From Bostrychus sinensis (Eukaryota; Chordata; Actinopteri; Gobiiformes; Eleotridae): a DNA stretch of 64,000 nucleotides. Shown here piece after piece: positions 24,317-35,569 of the stretch. Positions within the stretch are counted from its first letter, which is position 1; each line of letters starts with the position of its first letter. Under the pieces are notes generated by a model. That model had not been told where the DNA came from. It did not search any database and worked only from the letters and a program-made list of their open reading frames with translations. The stretch lies in assembly GCA_020698575.1 (NCBI GenBank), contig CM036252.1:24464706-24528705 (forward strand). The letters are read 5' to 3'. The position numbers and the translations under genes were made by a program.

Positions 24317-25535
24317 CCTATGACACTGTCATATGATTATGTAACATTAGTGAGCAAAGACAAGACAAGGAGTTTTGATAAAGCCATTGCCTAAAGAAAA
24401 TGCCTTAAACAAGCATTGGAATAACTTTATGGATGTACAGACACATATAGATAGTTTATTAAATGTTTTTTGTACTTTCTGTGTGCTCAGTGAAAATCGT
24501 CCTTATTTAAGGTCTAGTACTCTGTGACTTCAATACAGCCATGGTTGCAATACTCTTTCAATGTCACAGTCAGTCTCAGAAATGTTATTTTTAAAAACCA
24601 GTGGTACATGCTCTACCAGGTACTGTATAATCAAGATGTCCCTGTCCATCTGGGACATCTTTAAGGACAATGGCATGGTTTTATAACTCAGAATTGAAGA
24701 AGCACATTCTTTTCATTTACCAAACTGTATGTTGGTAAGTCCCCGCTGCAGCTCCCAAGAGGTTTGGAACCGTGCCTCCTGTCACACACCGTTTCCTGGG
24801 TGATCGCAAACCAGCCAACTCACTGTGACTCTCTGACACTTGGACTGGTAAATTTCCACCACAACAAATCCCTCCAATCAGTGGAGGGCCATAGACACAC
24901 AATAGTTCATGCTAAATGCTAAGGAGTATGTTTTTATGATCTGAAGTGAATATAGAACAAGCTAAAATTTTGAAATATCATAATCGGCTGCTTGGAACAT
25001 GCTGAATAGCACTGGCATTTGATGTAAAAACAACACAGAGTCACACTCTTTTTCTTAGAAGATAAATAGCACTCACAAGGAAGGAACACCTTTATTTTTC
25101 ACACAATATTGGCTGTCAAGGAATACACAAATAATGATGCAGACACAATCCAATCTACTTGCAGATTTTCACTACAAATCACAGAGAAAAGGTTACTTAT
25201 TATAAAGCCAAATTATTAGTTAATAAATCTAAAAAATACAAGTCAAATTTCACTATGTCAAATGTGTTTATAAGGGCAAGGTAAAAATGGGCCGATCTTC
25301 AGTACTGCAACACAATAGAATCAATGCCTGTTTGTTAATCCTTCCTGGTAGGTTTGATCCACTTTACACTAAACCCTCTCACTGTAAAAAGACACTAAGC
25401 AATGTCCTGATCACAAGATTACACGTGGAGAGCATTCCCATACATTATTTCCTTTACAATGATGTATGATATATTATTTATGTCAGGAAGCTGTTGTGAC
25501 ATACAGTTTATCATTTGAATTCTTTTCCCTTCTAA
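24317..25535. other. Intergenic, no gene recognised
   Basis: No exon-like blocks supported by splice sites. A GC-richer patch at 24720-24900 has an open frame of 61 codons on the minus strand with no family features. Confidence 0.35.
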
Positions 25536-25645
25536 GGTCACCACAGCAAAGTGGACGCCATTCCTGACGCAACTCTCTTCAATTATTAGGGCTTGAGACT
25601 GGCACAAAGAGTATACTGATGTGTGACAACCCTGTGGCTGGATTA
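25536..25645 (+). repeat. Short interspersed repeat, family A (copy 6)
   Basis: AGGTCACCACAGCAAAG, CCATTCCTGACGCAACTC, GCTTGAGACTGGCACAAAG and CCCTGTGGCTGGATT in family order. Confidence 0.6.
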
Positions 25646-27831
25646 CTTATGTGCTACTGTGCAGTTAATTAACAAGGACTCCATAGCCTTTGCTGCAGAT
25701 TCATGTTTAGTCTTTTGTCAAAGTACAACATAGCAATAGAGTTATGGCAGTAGCTATTGTCTGAATGAAATGTTGGTACAAAAGTCGGACCAATATTCCA
25801 CTTTAAGATGGTTTTGTGACTTTTTGCACATATCAGCTTTTATTTTCATAGAACGTCTAACCTAAAAAGCTGAGCCAAGCTTGTCAATATACTTTAAAAT
25901 ACTTTAGATAACACTCTATTAGACATACCCTGGCAATGTCCAAGTGCTATAACTGGAGCCACTCAGCTAAATTGGAATGATTCTGAGAGCAAAAATATGT
26001 AAGATAATGTTGTAACTTGCATGTCATCTGTCCTCCTCACTGATTTCAAGGAAAACCGGAGAATATTTATAGTACTATTTTGTGTTTTGACTTTCAACAA
26101 AAATGTAGCTGAGATAAAGGCAAAACAGACAAGAGGGAAGTCATAATTTGAGTGCCTGAGGGAGGGTAACAAAAAAATGAGGGAGGAGGCGTGTCCACTC
26201 ACCACGCTCCAGGGATTAGCTATTTAAAGTTCACTCACTCCTTGCCACAGAAACCTTTCCATTAGGTTGCTTCCAATAAGGACACTCACCAGGGTGCACA
26301 GTGCAGACAGCTGGACTGGGAACACATTGGTGAACCTTTTTTGAACAACTCCCGCAGCTAGAAGAAGGAAATGATAGTCATCAATCTGGGACATTGACAA
26401 GAAGAAAGCTGCTACTGGTGCCTGTTTACAAGTCTCAAGTTACAAATCACATCTAAGAGGTATGTAATCTCTAATGAAAAGTGGTTCAAAAGTGGATAAG
26501 ATGGTTAGAAAACATGAATACTTTTAGGTTTTGTAACTGTCTTTGGGGCTATGGAACGGGGGTGTGTCACAGTGGAAGGGAGCATGATGATAAAAAGGTT
26601 TGTCTGGTATGCTGCTGTGAGGACAGCACTACTGTAAACGTCTTGTCAAACTGTGTTCTGAACGCTTGGGTGGTTGTAGCCTCAGTCAATTTGCCAAACA
26701 ATGTCCTGACTATAGAATCCAGAGTAAGTTACATGCACAATTCTTATTATTAGATTACAATGTTTATTCTTGTAGATGGGCAGATAAGAGATTGGTGGCT
26801 TTAAATGAAAAGCTCAGGTTAGCCTGTGTGCCAAAGCTTTCCATTGAAGATTTCCACCTACTGTGTATGTGCACATTGATGTCATACATTTAAATAGCCT
26901 TTTTACTACAATAGTTATAGTCAAGTGATCCTAAATGTAAATTAGTTAAAATGCACATATAACAAACTACTTTATTGCATTATCTCATATTATTAAACAC
27001 AAACTAACACAAAGAATTTTAAATTACCACTTGTTAACTTATTTTGGATTTATGTTCCCATCTATTTCCCTGTAAAAGGCCAATGTTGCCAGCACATAAG
27101 TCATAAATCAAGAATTACATAAATAAGATGTTTGGCATGAAATGTCCATCAGATTTTTTATGTTCCACTGCAATAATTTAATACATTCAATGGCACTTTT
27201 AAGTGATAAAATGATAAAATAATTACACTACTAGATTAAAAACTGAACACACCTATTCCTGTCATCATATCTTTCCGAGGCCAAACACACTGACTACAAG
27301 CACTGCCTAACCACACTAACTATAAACAAAACATACAAAACTAGCAATAAAAATGAAAAAACATCAATTACGGTAAAAAGAGTGGAAGGTCAAGTCTGCT
27401 AAAACCATGTAAATATGACCTCACTTGTGGCAAAATGCTTTCAGGCTCTCACTAAGCTGAAAGGGTGTGCGTCATCCTGGCTGGCAGACTTGTATGGTGT
27501 TTTGTGTGCAGGGCAGCGACACCCATTCAGCTCCTGGCTCGTGAAGCCCACCTTTGGGAGACAGGAAAAGGGCAGTTCAGAGGAGCTTTGGAGCCTTAGC
27601 TGTGTGTAGATAGTTATCACGTTGCAGTAACCATATGTACTCTGGTGCTCTGTGACACTATTTACATAGCTGATAAGACGCTGGTTGCACAGAGAGGGCC
27701 TGGAAAGGCAGACTCAAAATGTACATCATGGCATATTTCTGAGGTCCGGCCAGATTTGTCTATTCTAAATAAAAATATAAATAATATGAAGTGTGCAAAT
27801 ATCCTAGCTTTAGTTTTCAATCAGTCTAATT
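25646..27831. other. Intergenic, possible distal promoter near 26.2 kb
   Basis: Mostly AT-rich and featureless. At 26160-26340 the sequence changes to a GC-richer block with CACCACGCTCC and a TATA-like CTATTTAAAG (about 26219-26228), followed by a run with balanced composition. It could be a promoter and noncoding first exon for the small gene at 30.3 kb, but no donor site settles this. Confidence 0.25.
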
Positions 27832-27940
27832 TAGCCACAAGGAGGTCACAAGCCAGTGTACTCCTTGTGCAAAAACCCTACACACTGGGAGGCAGATGCT
27901 TTGCTGTGGGAAGCCTAGAAAGGAAAATGATAGAAGACCT
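27832..27940 (-). repeat. Short interspersed repeat, family A (copy 7, reverse, internally deleted)
   Basis: AGCCACAAGGAGGTCACAAG and CCAGTGTACTCC are followed directly by ACACACTGGGAGGCAGATG and AGCCTAGAAAGGAAAA, so the middle of the unit is missing compared with copy 5. Confidence 0.55.
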
Positions 27941-28660
27941 TTTCTCTCTTCTGATTGGAGGAAAGGAGTTTAATTCCATGAAAATATCTAGAAAGTGTAT
28001 TTTCTATTCTTTGCAACAGAGGGACTGAAATACTTATATTGACTCTAAATAATTTACCTATAACAGTAAGGTCAATTAAATGAATAGAGTGGTTTAACAT
28101 TTTCAGTCTCCTTTTATATGAACTCAGTATATCACTCTATCTTTTTATTTATTTATTTTTATTGATTTAGTGGTATAACCCAAGTTTGTTCCCCATCAGA
28201 ACAAGTTACACAGCATTATTTAAAAATACACTTGACTGAAATCAGCCACCTGAGGCCAAGGCACACGTTCAAACTAGCAATCACTTGTTTTTCTCTATAT
28301 CCACATAATAGCAGTTCACTCGTATCTCGCAACCTTTTCTTACACCTTTGTGGTCAGTCTGGGCTCTGACTATCCCCCCGCCACCCACCCACATGCTTTC
28401 AGGCTTAAGTGTGCTCAAGCTTGCCCATGTGAGGTTGTTTTTCCTCTTAGCTCTCAGTCGGCTGCCAGACCCCCACAGCCAAACATCATCTGGGCCCGAA
28501 ATTCCTCTCCACTGAACCAGGCCTTTAACGTTGCGTATTTATTTGCATGCATACTGTATACTTATATAGAAAACTGATAGTAGTATATATTCCATGCACT
28601 TGAGTTTTTATTACCAAGTAAGAATTTAGTCTAGTGGTGATAGCATTTTCATTATTTTTC
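27941..28660. other. Intergenic, no gene recognised
   Basis: No coding or RNA gene seen. The open frame at 28350-28577 has no family features. Confidence 0.35.
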
Positions 28661-28748
28661 TGGCGCAACCCTCTCCATTTATCTGGGCTTGGGACCGGCA
28701 TAAGTACATAAGTCCACTGGCTTGTGACCCCTTGCGGGAGGCAGGATT
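28661..28748 (+). repeat. Short interspersed repeat, family A (copy 8)
   Basis: GGCGCAACCCTCTCC, TCTGGGCTTGGGACCGGC, CCACTGGCTTGTGACCCC in family order. Confidence 0.6.
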
Positions 28749-30318
28749 GTTTCATGACTTCCAGTTATGTGACTATAAAGGTTTTAATTTGGATTTAAAC
28801 TATGCCAATTTAAATCTATTGCATTATGTGGGTCTTAACCTTGAATGCAAATATCTGGAGACAACATGTACTGTAACCAAACCCTACTTTTCCCACATTC
28901 ACTATACATAAAGCTTGAAATTGAGCCAACTACACTGAAATATTGCCTGTCAGCCATACACAATAGGTGAAGGGGTGTTGACTTGACGAGCATTTTTTGT
29001 CTGCAACTCAATCCCACACTCGATGTCCCTACACGGGCTAGAGTAGCACCTCTCTGGCTGGTCTGTGTGTGTGAGCTGTCACGTCCTCCTGAGATTACCT
29101 CACACAGCCTCACAGTGTGGAGCCACTCTGGAAATCAGCAGTAAACAGGGGGGAGGTGTAGAGAGGGGGCTTAACCCTGCTCTTGTGTGATACCTGAGTC
29201 CCTTCACTCTAGAACAATAGGGCTTAGTGAAATTGCACTCTAGGGCTTTTTCCGTTTTTTTTTTTTTTTTTTTATTATTAGAGAAAGTTGTGATTTATAG
29301 TGCAGTAGTAACAGCACTCCAGACTCACTGGTAGCTGAATAAACTATCCCACCCCACTTTGTCACATACTGATGAATCAACTCCACTTGTAATGTAACTG
29401 CGGACCTATTTTAGTTTTTACGATGCATAGGAGGCTACTACCTTTCAAACATATAAGGCGATAGATGATGAGGTATACAAAAAAGTTCCTGTACTCTAGT
29501 CCACCTGACCCATTTATTTTATCCTGGCTAGACTAAAATAAATATCACTTTTACCAATGCAAATACAGGTTCAGCTTGTGTGTTGCCTTATCTTATCTTG
29601 ACGCGAAGGTAGTACAGTCTTTTTGAATATATGGAAAAATGAATATTAGTAATTCAACAATAAGTTTGATGTGTAGCACAAGAGAAAAAGCATATACAGA
29701 CAAAATGTAGCTACTTTGGCTGTGACTTTAACTTGAGGTGGAGAAAGATCCTAAGTACTGTAACTTTAAAATAATATTATGTACAATAATAAAATTAGAT
29801 TACCAGAAGCAGATATACAAAATAATAAGCAAAATTATCACTTGAGTACGTTTCATTTTTCTTTAGTTTTGCATATATACCCTACAGTTGCTCCTACAAC
29901 AACTGGACATATTTTGAGTGGAAGTAACATGTCCCCTTACAAAGTTTCTCAAGTAAAAAGAAAATGTGATTTTGATTTGCAGGTCATGTTAAAACTAAGT
30001 AAAACAAGTTACTTACAGATATCTCTTTCAGCCATCTTTGCAGTGGGATAAATTACAGTGATTTGTTGGGTATTGACGTCCTGTCCTGGGATTAGACGAG
30101 TGGAAGGTGATGATGAGGTGTTGACGGCTCCAACTGATTAGCTGGTTGCTGGGCCACTGTTCCTATCACCTATATTATCAGCTTACATTAGACCTAGTAG
30201 TATGATTATAATTCAATTAAAGTGTGACCAATAAAGAGACATGGCAGTCATTTGGCAACAGCATGCATACTGACTTTTAAGTTAATATTTTTACTGAGCT
30301 TTTAAATTCTTCTTACAG
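28749..30318. other. Intergenic, possible MITE half near 29.74 kb
   Basis: A poly-T run (about 29258-29274) and otherwise unremarkable sequence. TTGAGGTGGAGAAAGATCC near 29733 with later AGTAAAACAAGTTACTT resembles one end of the hAT-like MITE seen near 2 and 6 kb, but the second end is not clear. The acceptor of the small gene lies at the right end (TTCTTACAG, 30310-30318). Confidence 0.3.
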
Positions 30319-30329
30319 ACTTCTCTGCC

Positions 30330-30672
30330 ATGGGTGTGAAGATGCTGCAGTGTTTCCCCTTCTACAGACGCTGCAAAGAGCGGTGCAAAAGCAGACAGTG
30401 CCCTCCAGCGGCAGGTAAAAGAAACAATCGCCATATTTTCATTTTAATTTAGTTAATTCAGCAAAATAATCCTGAATCGCTTTTGTTGTCCCCCTTTAGT
30501 GCCCATAGAGGAAATGAAGCCACGTCTATCCTCCACAACGTCCTGGGGCAGTGACAGTGATGGAGCAGGAAGTCTGACACGAGGATCCCAAATATATTTC
30601 TCCACCAAGGCCCGACTGTCCTTCAGGCACCAACTGGATAGCAATATCAACGCAGTGGACGCCACCTACTGA
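30330..30672 (+). CDS. Predicted small gene, 85-residue protein of unknown function
   Basis: Two exons, 30330-30414 and 30500-30672, are joined by a short GT-AG intron (85 bp) in matching phase. A further acceptor (TTCTTACAG) 11 bases before the ATG points to a noncoding upstream exon. The start is in good Kozak context (GCCATGG). The first exon encodes MGVKMLQCFPFYRRCKERCK, with five cysteines and many basic residues in 28, a possible palmitoylation or membrane-association segment. The second is Ser/Thr-rich (SSTTSWGSDSDGAG), then basic-aromatic (IYFSTKARLSFRHQ), ending NAVDATY. No transmembrane span or signal peptide is seen. I do not recognise the family. Support comes from splice structure, phase and composition only. 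It lies between tm4sf5 and the 3' end of mettl3. Confidence 0.6.
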
Positions 30673-31630
30673 AAGATACGACGCAGAGGGGATAATGGAC
30701 TCGTGTGACTATTTGGTGATGCGTAAAGAGTGAAAGAGCCAGTTATGAGCCTTGATACAAGTTGCATTTTTTTTTTCACAAATAGGCTGAAATAGCCTGT
30801 TTTCAGTGCATTGTGTCTTTCTACCTTACAATGAATGAGGTGGGTTGAGAGCTGAGTAGCTTTACATCTCTAATTGACATGTACAGATTAGAGAGAGTAC
30901 AACAGACTTGTTTACAGCGTTCAAAACCGTGAAGTGCGTTTTCTTTCTTATTACTATTTGGTATTTTTTAAACTGTGGAATATATTGTGGTCAGTGTGAA
31001 CTGAGTGTGTCACAAAACAAAGTTACTAATCCTCAAAATACATTTAATGGTTAAATCCATATACGGAATATTTAGAATAAGGTTAATGATTCATTTTCCA
31101 AAATAATCTATTTGCCCATCTGCTTGTTACAAGGTTAACTAGAACGTTCTCACAAAACATTCTTCAGAAGATGTATAATAATGTCAGGATATATTGTCTT
31201 TTGTTAGTTATTGGTGCTTCAAAGCAACATTTCTTTTGGTTTCTGTAAAGTATTAACAGATATCGGTTTGTTTTTTAGTTCAAATGTTTTAAAAAATTTA
31301 ATGAAAAAACAAACAATAGAAACATGCTGATAAATATATGGAATGTGGTATTCATAAAATGTAACTTAAATATTATTAAATGATAAATTTTTCCTGTTTT
31401 TTTTTTTTAACTTAAACAATGTCTTTACTGCCTCAAAATAATAAGAAATTTGATTAAACTGTCTGCTATGTATTATTTCAAGTACTGTACCAGTGTATAT
31501 TAATCATGTCATCAAACCAAGCCAACACAATCATCCTCAGTGACAATTTATTTTTTTAAAAGTAGGTCATTGGTATAAAAATAGTCCATATACAGTGTCA
31601 CAGCTTGATCTGTGATCACTTATTATGCCA
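30673..31630. other. 3' UTR of the small gene and convergent 3' end of mettl3
   Basis: The two genes point towards each other. A minus-strand AATAAA at 31552-31547, about 80 bases past the mettl3 stop, is its likely poly(A) signal. No other gene here. Confidence 0.5.
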
Positions 31631-34600
31631 TCATGGCATAGTTTTGGGTTTGGAAATGACACCGTCTGGATATCGCTTTTTGAAACGAGCTACAACCTCA
31701 GGGTCCAACAGATGAATGCCATCAAGCTGGTTTCCGAGGGTTACCCTAAAAAAAGGAAAAATATAATCTTATAGATATGTACTGTGTTATTGCTCCATAG
31801 TAAAAAAAACACTCCTTGTAGTTTTTAGTATATTACCAATTTGGTTGAACATTGTGAGGTCTACCAAACAGCTCAATCTTTCTGGTGCCAGGTGAAAGTC
31901 GCTCTATCATGCCGTAGATCTCATCAGGTTTATGACTGGTGGAACGAACCTATAGGGTGGTAAACAGAGGAATTTATATTTGTCAAGGACTTATTAGAAG
32001 AAATTGTGTATAAAAGAAGAATATATAGAACCATTTACCTCTGCAACAATGACATCACAGTCCAAACCTCTATTAAATCCTTGGGTGTTTCCTTTTACGC
32101 CAACCTACAAAAATACATAAAGTCTTTAAATTCATTATTTTACATCCATGTAATGTCACAATTATGCAGCCAATCAGTGAAGGATTTAAAACCCTCTGGT
32201 TGTTGGAAAACCACTAAACTGCTGAAAAAATACAATGACTGGGAAATGTATACAAATATTATTTACCAGACAATGCTCTTTGCCATGGTTCAGCCAATGA
32301 CCTGTCCTCCCTGTGCGGATAATTCGCTGAAGTTGGTTGGTTTTCACCCAAATAATTTCATCAACACGCTCATAGCTGTGGGGCAAAAATGTTCAGAAAT
32401 ATAGATAAACATTATTATTAGTAAATTATGAAAAAGGTAGAGTGATGTGAAAAAGACAGAAGTGGATGCACACATGACTTACCCCCAGAGACTGAGACAC
32501 TCCCTGCCTAACTCCATAGCTCTGTAACAGAGTAAGACAGATGGTCGACTTTCAAGAACAGACCCAGAAATCTATATTACCTATATACAAAAATTCACTC
32601 CTCAGTCACGATCTGTGGTGATGAGCTACTTCTGTAGCCACAGCTGCCCCGGGGAAGACTTACTTGACTAACTAGACTAGCATGGCGGCCAATTTGCACC
32701 TATGGCCTCTGTTCTCTGTATTTGACCCATCCTTCCAATGCCACTGAAGTAACATGTCTGAAGAAGTGGTCAACCGCTGAGCAGCGTCCCGAGACTTTTC
32801 TCCAGATAAATTAAGTTGTAGTTACCTGCCAGTAACCCAGAGAAAGAGGAAGCCATCATCCTGTAGGGTGGGGATGTTCAGCTTTCTCATTTCATCATCA
32901 GTCAGTGTGCCATAGGGTAACTCCATGTGGATATCCCAGGGTGGGTCAGCCATCACAACGGCAAACTTACCCAGGATGGATACGTCCAAGTAGCGGATGT
33001 CACAACAGATCCACTGCAATATAAACACACAACCACAACTTTAACGCTTTGTTAGATTTTAGAGTTTATGTCAGCTTATCCATTATCCAATAGACTCACC
33101 TGAGATGGGAAGAGCTTGCCCACATTGCTGTCTGCATTTCCTGAGCAAAGACTGAGTTCAGTGCTCGCACCCTGGGGCCCGATCAGACTGCCTTCAGTCT
33201 CTGGAGGGCTGTCAATCTCATAGTGGACATATTTGCATGTGTCCATGTGGAAGCAGGTGTTTAGGAAGGAGCAGTCGCCAAGGCTTTCATCAGTGTGCTT
33301 GTTGATTATGCGACTGAGGAGTCAAGATAGTCAAGCTTTTTAATTTATTGAGCTGTGAATTTGGCGCCTGGCTTTTATAAGCAGCTAAAGAAAATGTTCT
33401 TTTTAGTCAGTTATATTATCAAGCAATTTCAAAATAAGAAATAATCTTGAGTTATTCTTAACTATTCATTGAGTAAATCTGTAAACAGGAATGTTATCAT
33501 TCTTTCAAAACTTAAATCACATGAACCTATAAATGTCAAAGGAACAAGGAAGGATGAAATAGGAAATTCCATAAAGCTAAAGAATATAATTGTGTATCTA
33601 TGGGAACACTGACCGAAAGTGGAGCTTGGTGCATGGCTGTGGTGTGTCTCCTGAACGTATGCACTCCTCCTTAGTACCGTGATCACAGAACTCCTGGACT
33701 TGAGCTCGACCGCGAGATCTAAACTTTTCCACTATGGACTGCTCCTTTGCAGTGCTGGCATTCAAGAGCTCGAGAATCTCTCTGCTGACCTGTTAAGAAT
33801 TTTGGCTCCATTAACCACACTTAAAATGTACACTGGGATTAAATAGCATTGATTTAATCCTACCTTCTTGCTCTGCTGTTCTTTTGTGGACTGTTGATTC
33901 AAAAGACTCTCAATCTCCATGTCAACATGTGACGACTGGTTTTTACTGCTCCTGCCTTTCTTGTCAGCTCCACTCCCAGTCGACGAAGGTCCTGCTAGTT
34001 GTGTAGAGGAAGCTGGGGTCAAAGAGGATATAGAAGATGTGTGTGGAGGAGATGCAGAGCTCTGTGATGGAGAGAAGCCTGACGCTCTTTTGAGGTGTGA
34101 CTGATCATCTGCTTTTCTCTTCACTCCTGTCCTTTGGGCTCCAACCCCTGTCCCAATCATAGCCCATAGTTTTGTATGGTCCACTGCAACAACAACTGTG
34201 GAGGAGGAGATTAAAGCTGAGGCCGAAGCTGGTTGTCGGACCTCGATGAGCTCCTGAGCAGCAAATTTTTGCAGTAGGCTCTGGATACATCCATGACTCA
34301 CAGCTCCTTCTGACTGCAAAGAAAAAATGACTAATTAAAGAATATAGCACTGAGGCTTTAAAACTACTACAGTACACTATAGCCTATGTATGCATCAGGA
34401 CTTTTCCGTCAGGACTTTATAATGACCTCTACTATGCATTCAAAGATTGACTTACACTCAGGTCATTTGTTATGGCGAGGGAGTCTATTGGCAAAGACAG
34501 ACTGAGATCTGACAGATATGCCAGCAGCTTTTTCTCCAACTCTGGGTCCGGTGGCTTTTCAGTGTCCTCTTGAGACGGGACAGGAACTGGAGGAGCAGGA

Positions 34601-35021
34601 CTGTCACTCCGGGCTGTGGAGGCATCTGTGCTGACTGAACCATCTGAAATAACGCACAAACGAGGCAAGACATGAGGGTATCCATATTGTTTCTGTTTGC
34701 ATAAGTGAATCAATGTTCTTGTTGGGACATTGATATGTATTTGTCTGTTATGATTAATGCTTAGTGGAAAGTTAACGCGTTAGCGTTACGTCCGTTTTTG
34801 ATTAATTATACTGGAGTCCAACGAAACTGGCAGACAGCTACTCGCATGTATAGTAAGTCTAGCGGCAACTCGTACAATAACATTACGCTCCAGCAGACCA
34901 CTTGAAGTCTGGTCGTACCCGCGGTAAGTTGCCCTGGGTCTTTCCGCCGTCGCTGCAGCCTTTCCCGCAGAGAGTCTAGTTGCTTCTTGTGCGCCTGGAT
35001 ATTGCTCCAAGTGTCCGACAT
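31631..35021 (-). CDS. mettl3: N6-adenosine-methyltransferase catalytic subunit METTL3
   Basis: METTL3 with METTL14 and WTAP writes m6A on mRNA in the nucleus, using S-adenosylmethionine. Eleven minus-strand exons: 35021-34919, 34643-34456, 34313-33864, 33789-33614, 33313-33100, 33013-32826, 32521-32483, 32375-32267, 32104-32039, 31949-31837, 31745-31631. They sum to 586 residues, the normal length, with all phases agreeing. The N-terminus MSDTWSNIQAHKKQ is the WTAP-binding leader helix. A TGVKRKADDQ stretch fits the nuclear signal. Residues about 280-335 carry two CCCH fingers (QEFCDHGTKEEC, CTKLHFR, CSFLNTCFHMDTCKYVH). The catalytic motif D400-P-P-W403 is intact, with gate loop ELPYGTLTDDEM. 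The METTL14 interface loop includes IIRTGRTGHWLNHGKEHC. The C-terminus reads RYPDGVISKPKTMP. Intron 6 (between 32521 and 32826) contains a family B repeat. Confidence 0.98.
32594..32810. repeat. Interspersed repeat, family B (copy 1), in mettl3 intron 6
   Basis: ACTCCTCAGTCACGATCTG, GTGGTGATGAGCTACTTC, TGTAGCCACAGCTGCCC and GCATGGCGGCCAATTTG match, in order, the block at 42.25-42.43 kb. It fills most of the intron. I cannot name the family. Confidence 0.6.
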
Positions 35022-35569
35022 GATATGTTATGACACAACCAAAAATAACAGATACACACTTGCTACTTGAAATTAAACCAAAAGTCTAAATGGGTTATAC
35101 TTTTCCTTGTGGAGAAGAATAACAGGGGATGAAAGTATGGTACCTCATGATCTGTTCCGTGCAGTATTTTAAATCAAAGGTTCCGCCATTCATTGAGTTG
35201 CGGGCTAAATTCAGACACAAAACTACATTGTTAATTTTATGTTACTGCAATATAAATACTATAAATTATCACCAATGCTTTATATCAACAATATCCAATA
35301 TATGATTAAAACAATTTGCAGATGCACCCCATGATGCACCCTTGTGTGTCGGAATCGTTTTGGCCACGGACTTACAACTTCCGGCATCAGTAAAATTAAA
35401 AGCCCTTTACCTCTCTGCTAATATTCCTGAGGTAATCTGATTTTCACAAAGAAATGGTAGCAGCTTGTCCACATTTTATCACTAGAGAGTAATATTTACT
35501 GTGTATTTCTGAGCTCTGTGCACTCTCTAGTTGCCACTCTACTTGCTTTTAAAAGGCTGCTGTGTAAAG
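35022..35569. promoter_or_regulatory. Shared head-to-head promoter of mettl3 and ttc5
   Basis: Only 548 bases separate the start codons of two divergent housekeeping-type genes, so both promoters must lie here. It contains an ETS-type ACTTCCGG at 35377-35384 and no TATA box near either gene. Composition is moderate, without an obvious CpG island. Confidence 0.65.

Noticed and set aside
24717..24902. Minus-strand open frame with several cysteines (MCVYGPPLIGGICCGG)
   Set aside because: No splice sites or family resemblance; flanked by family A repeats; most likely chance.
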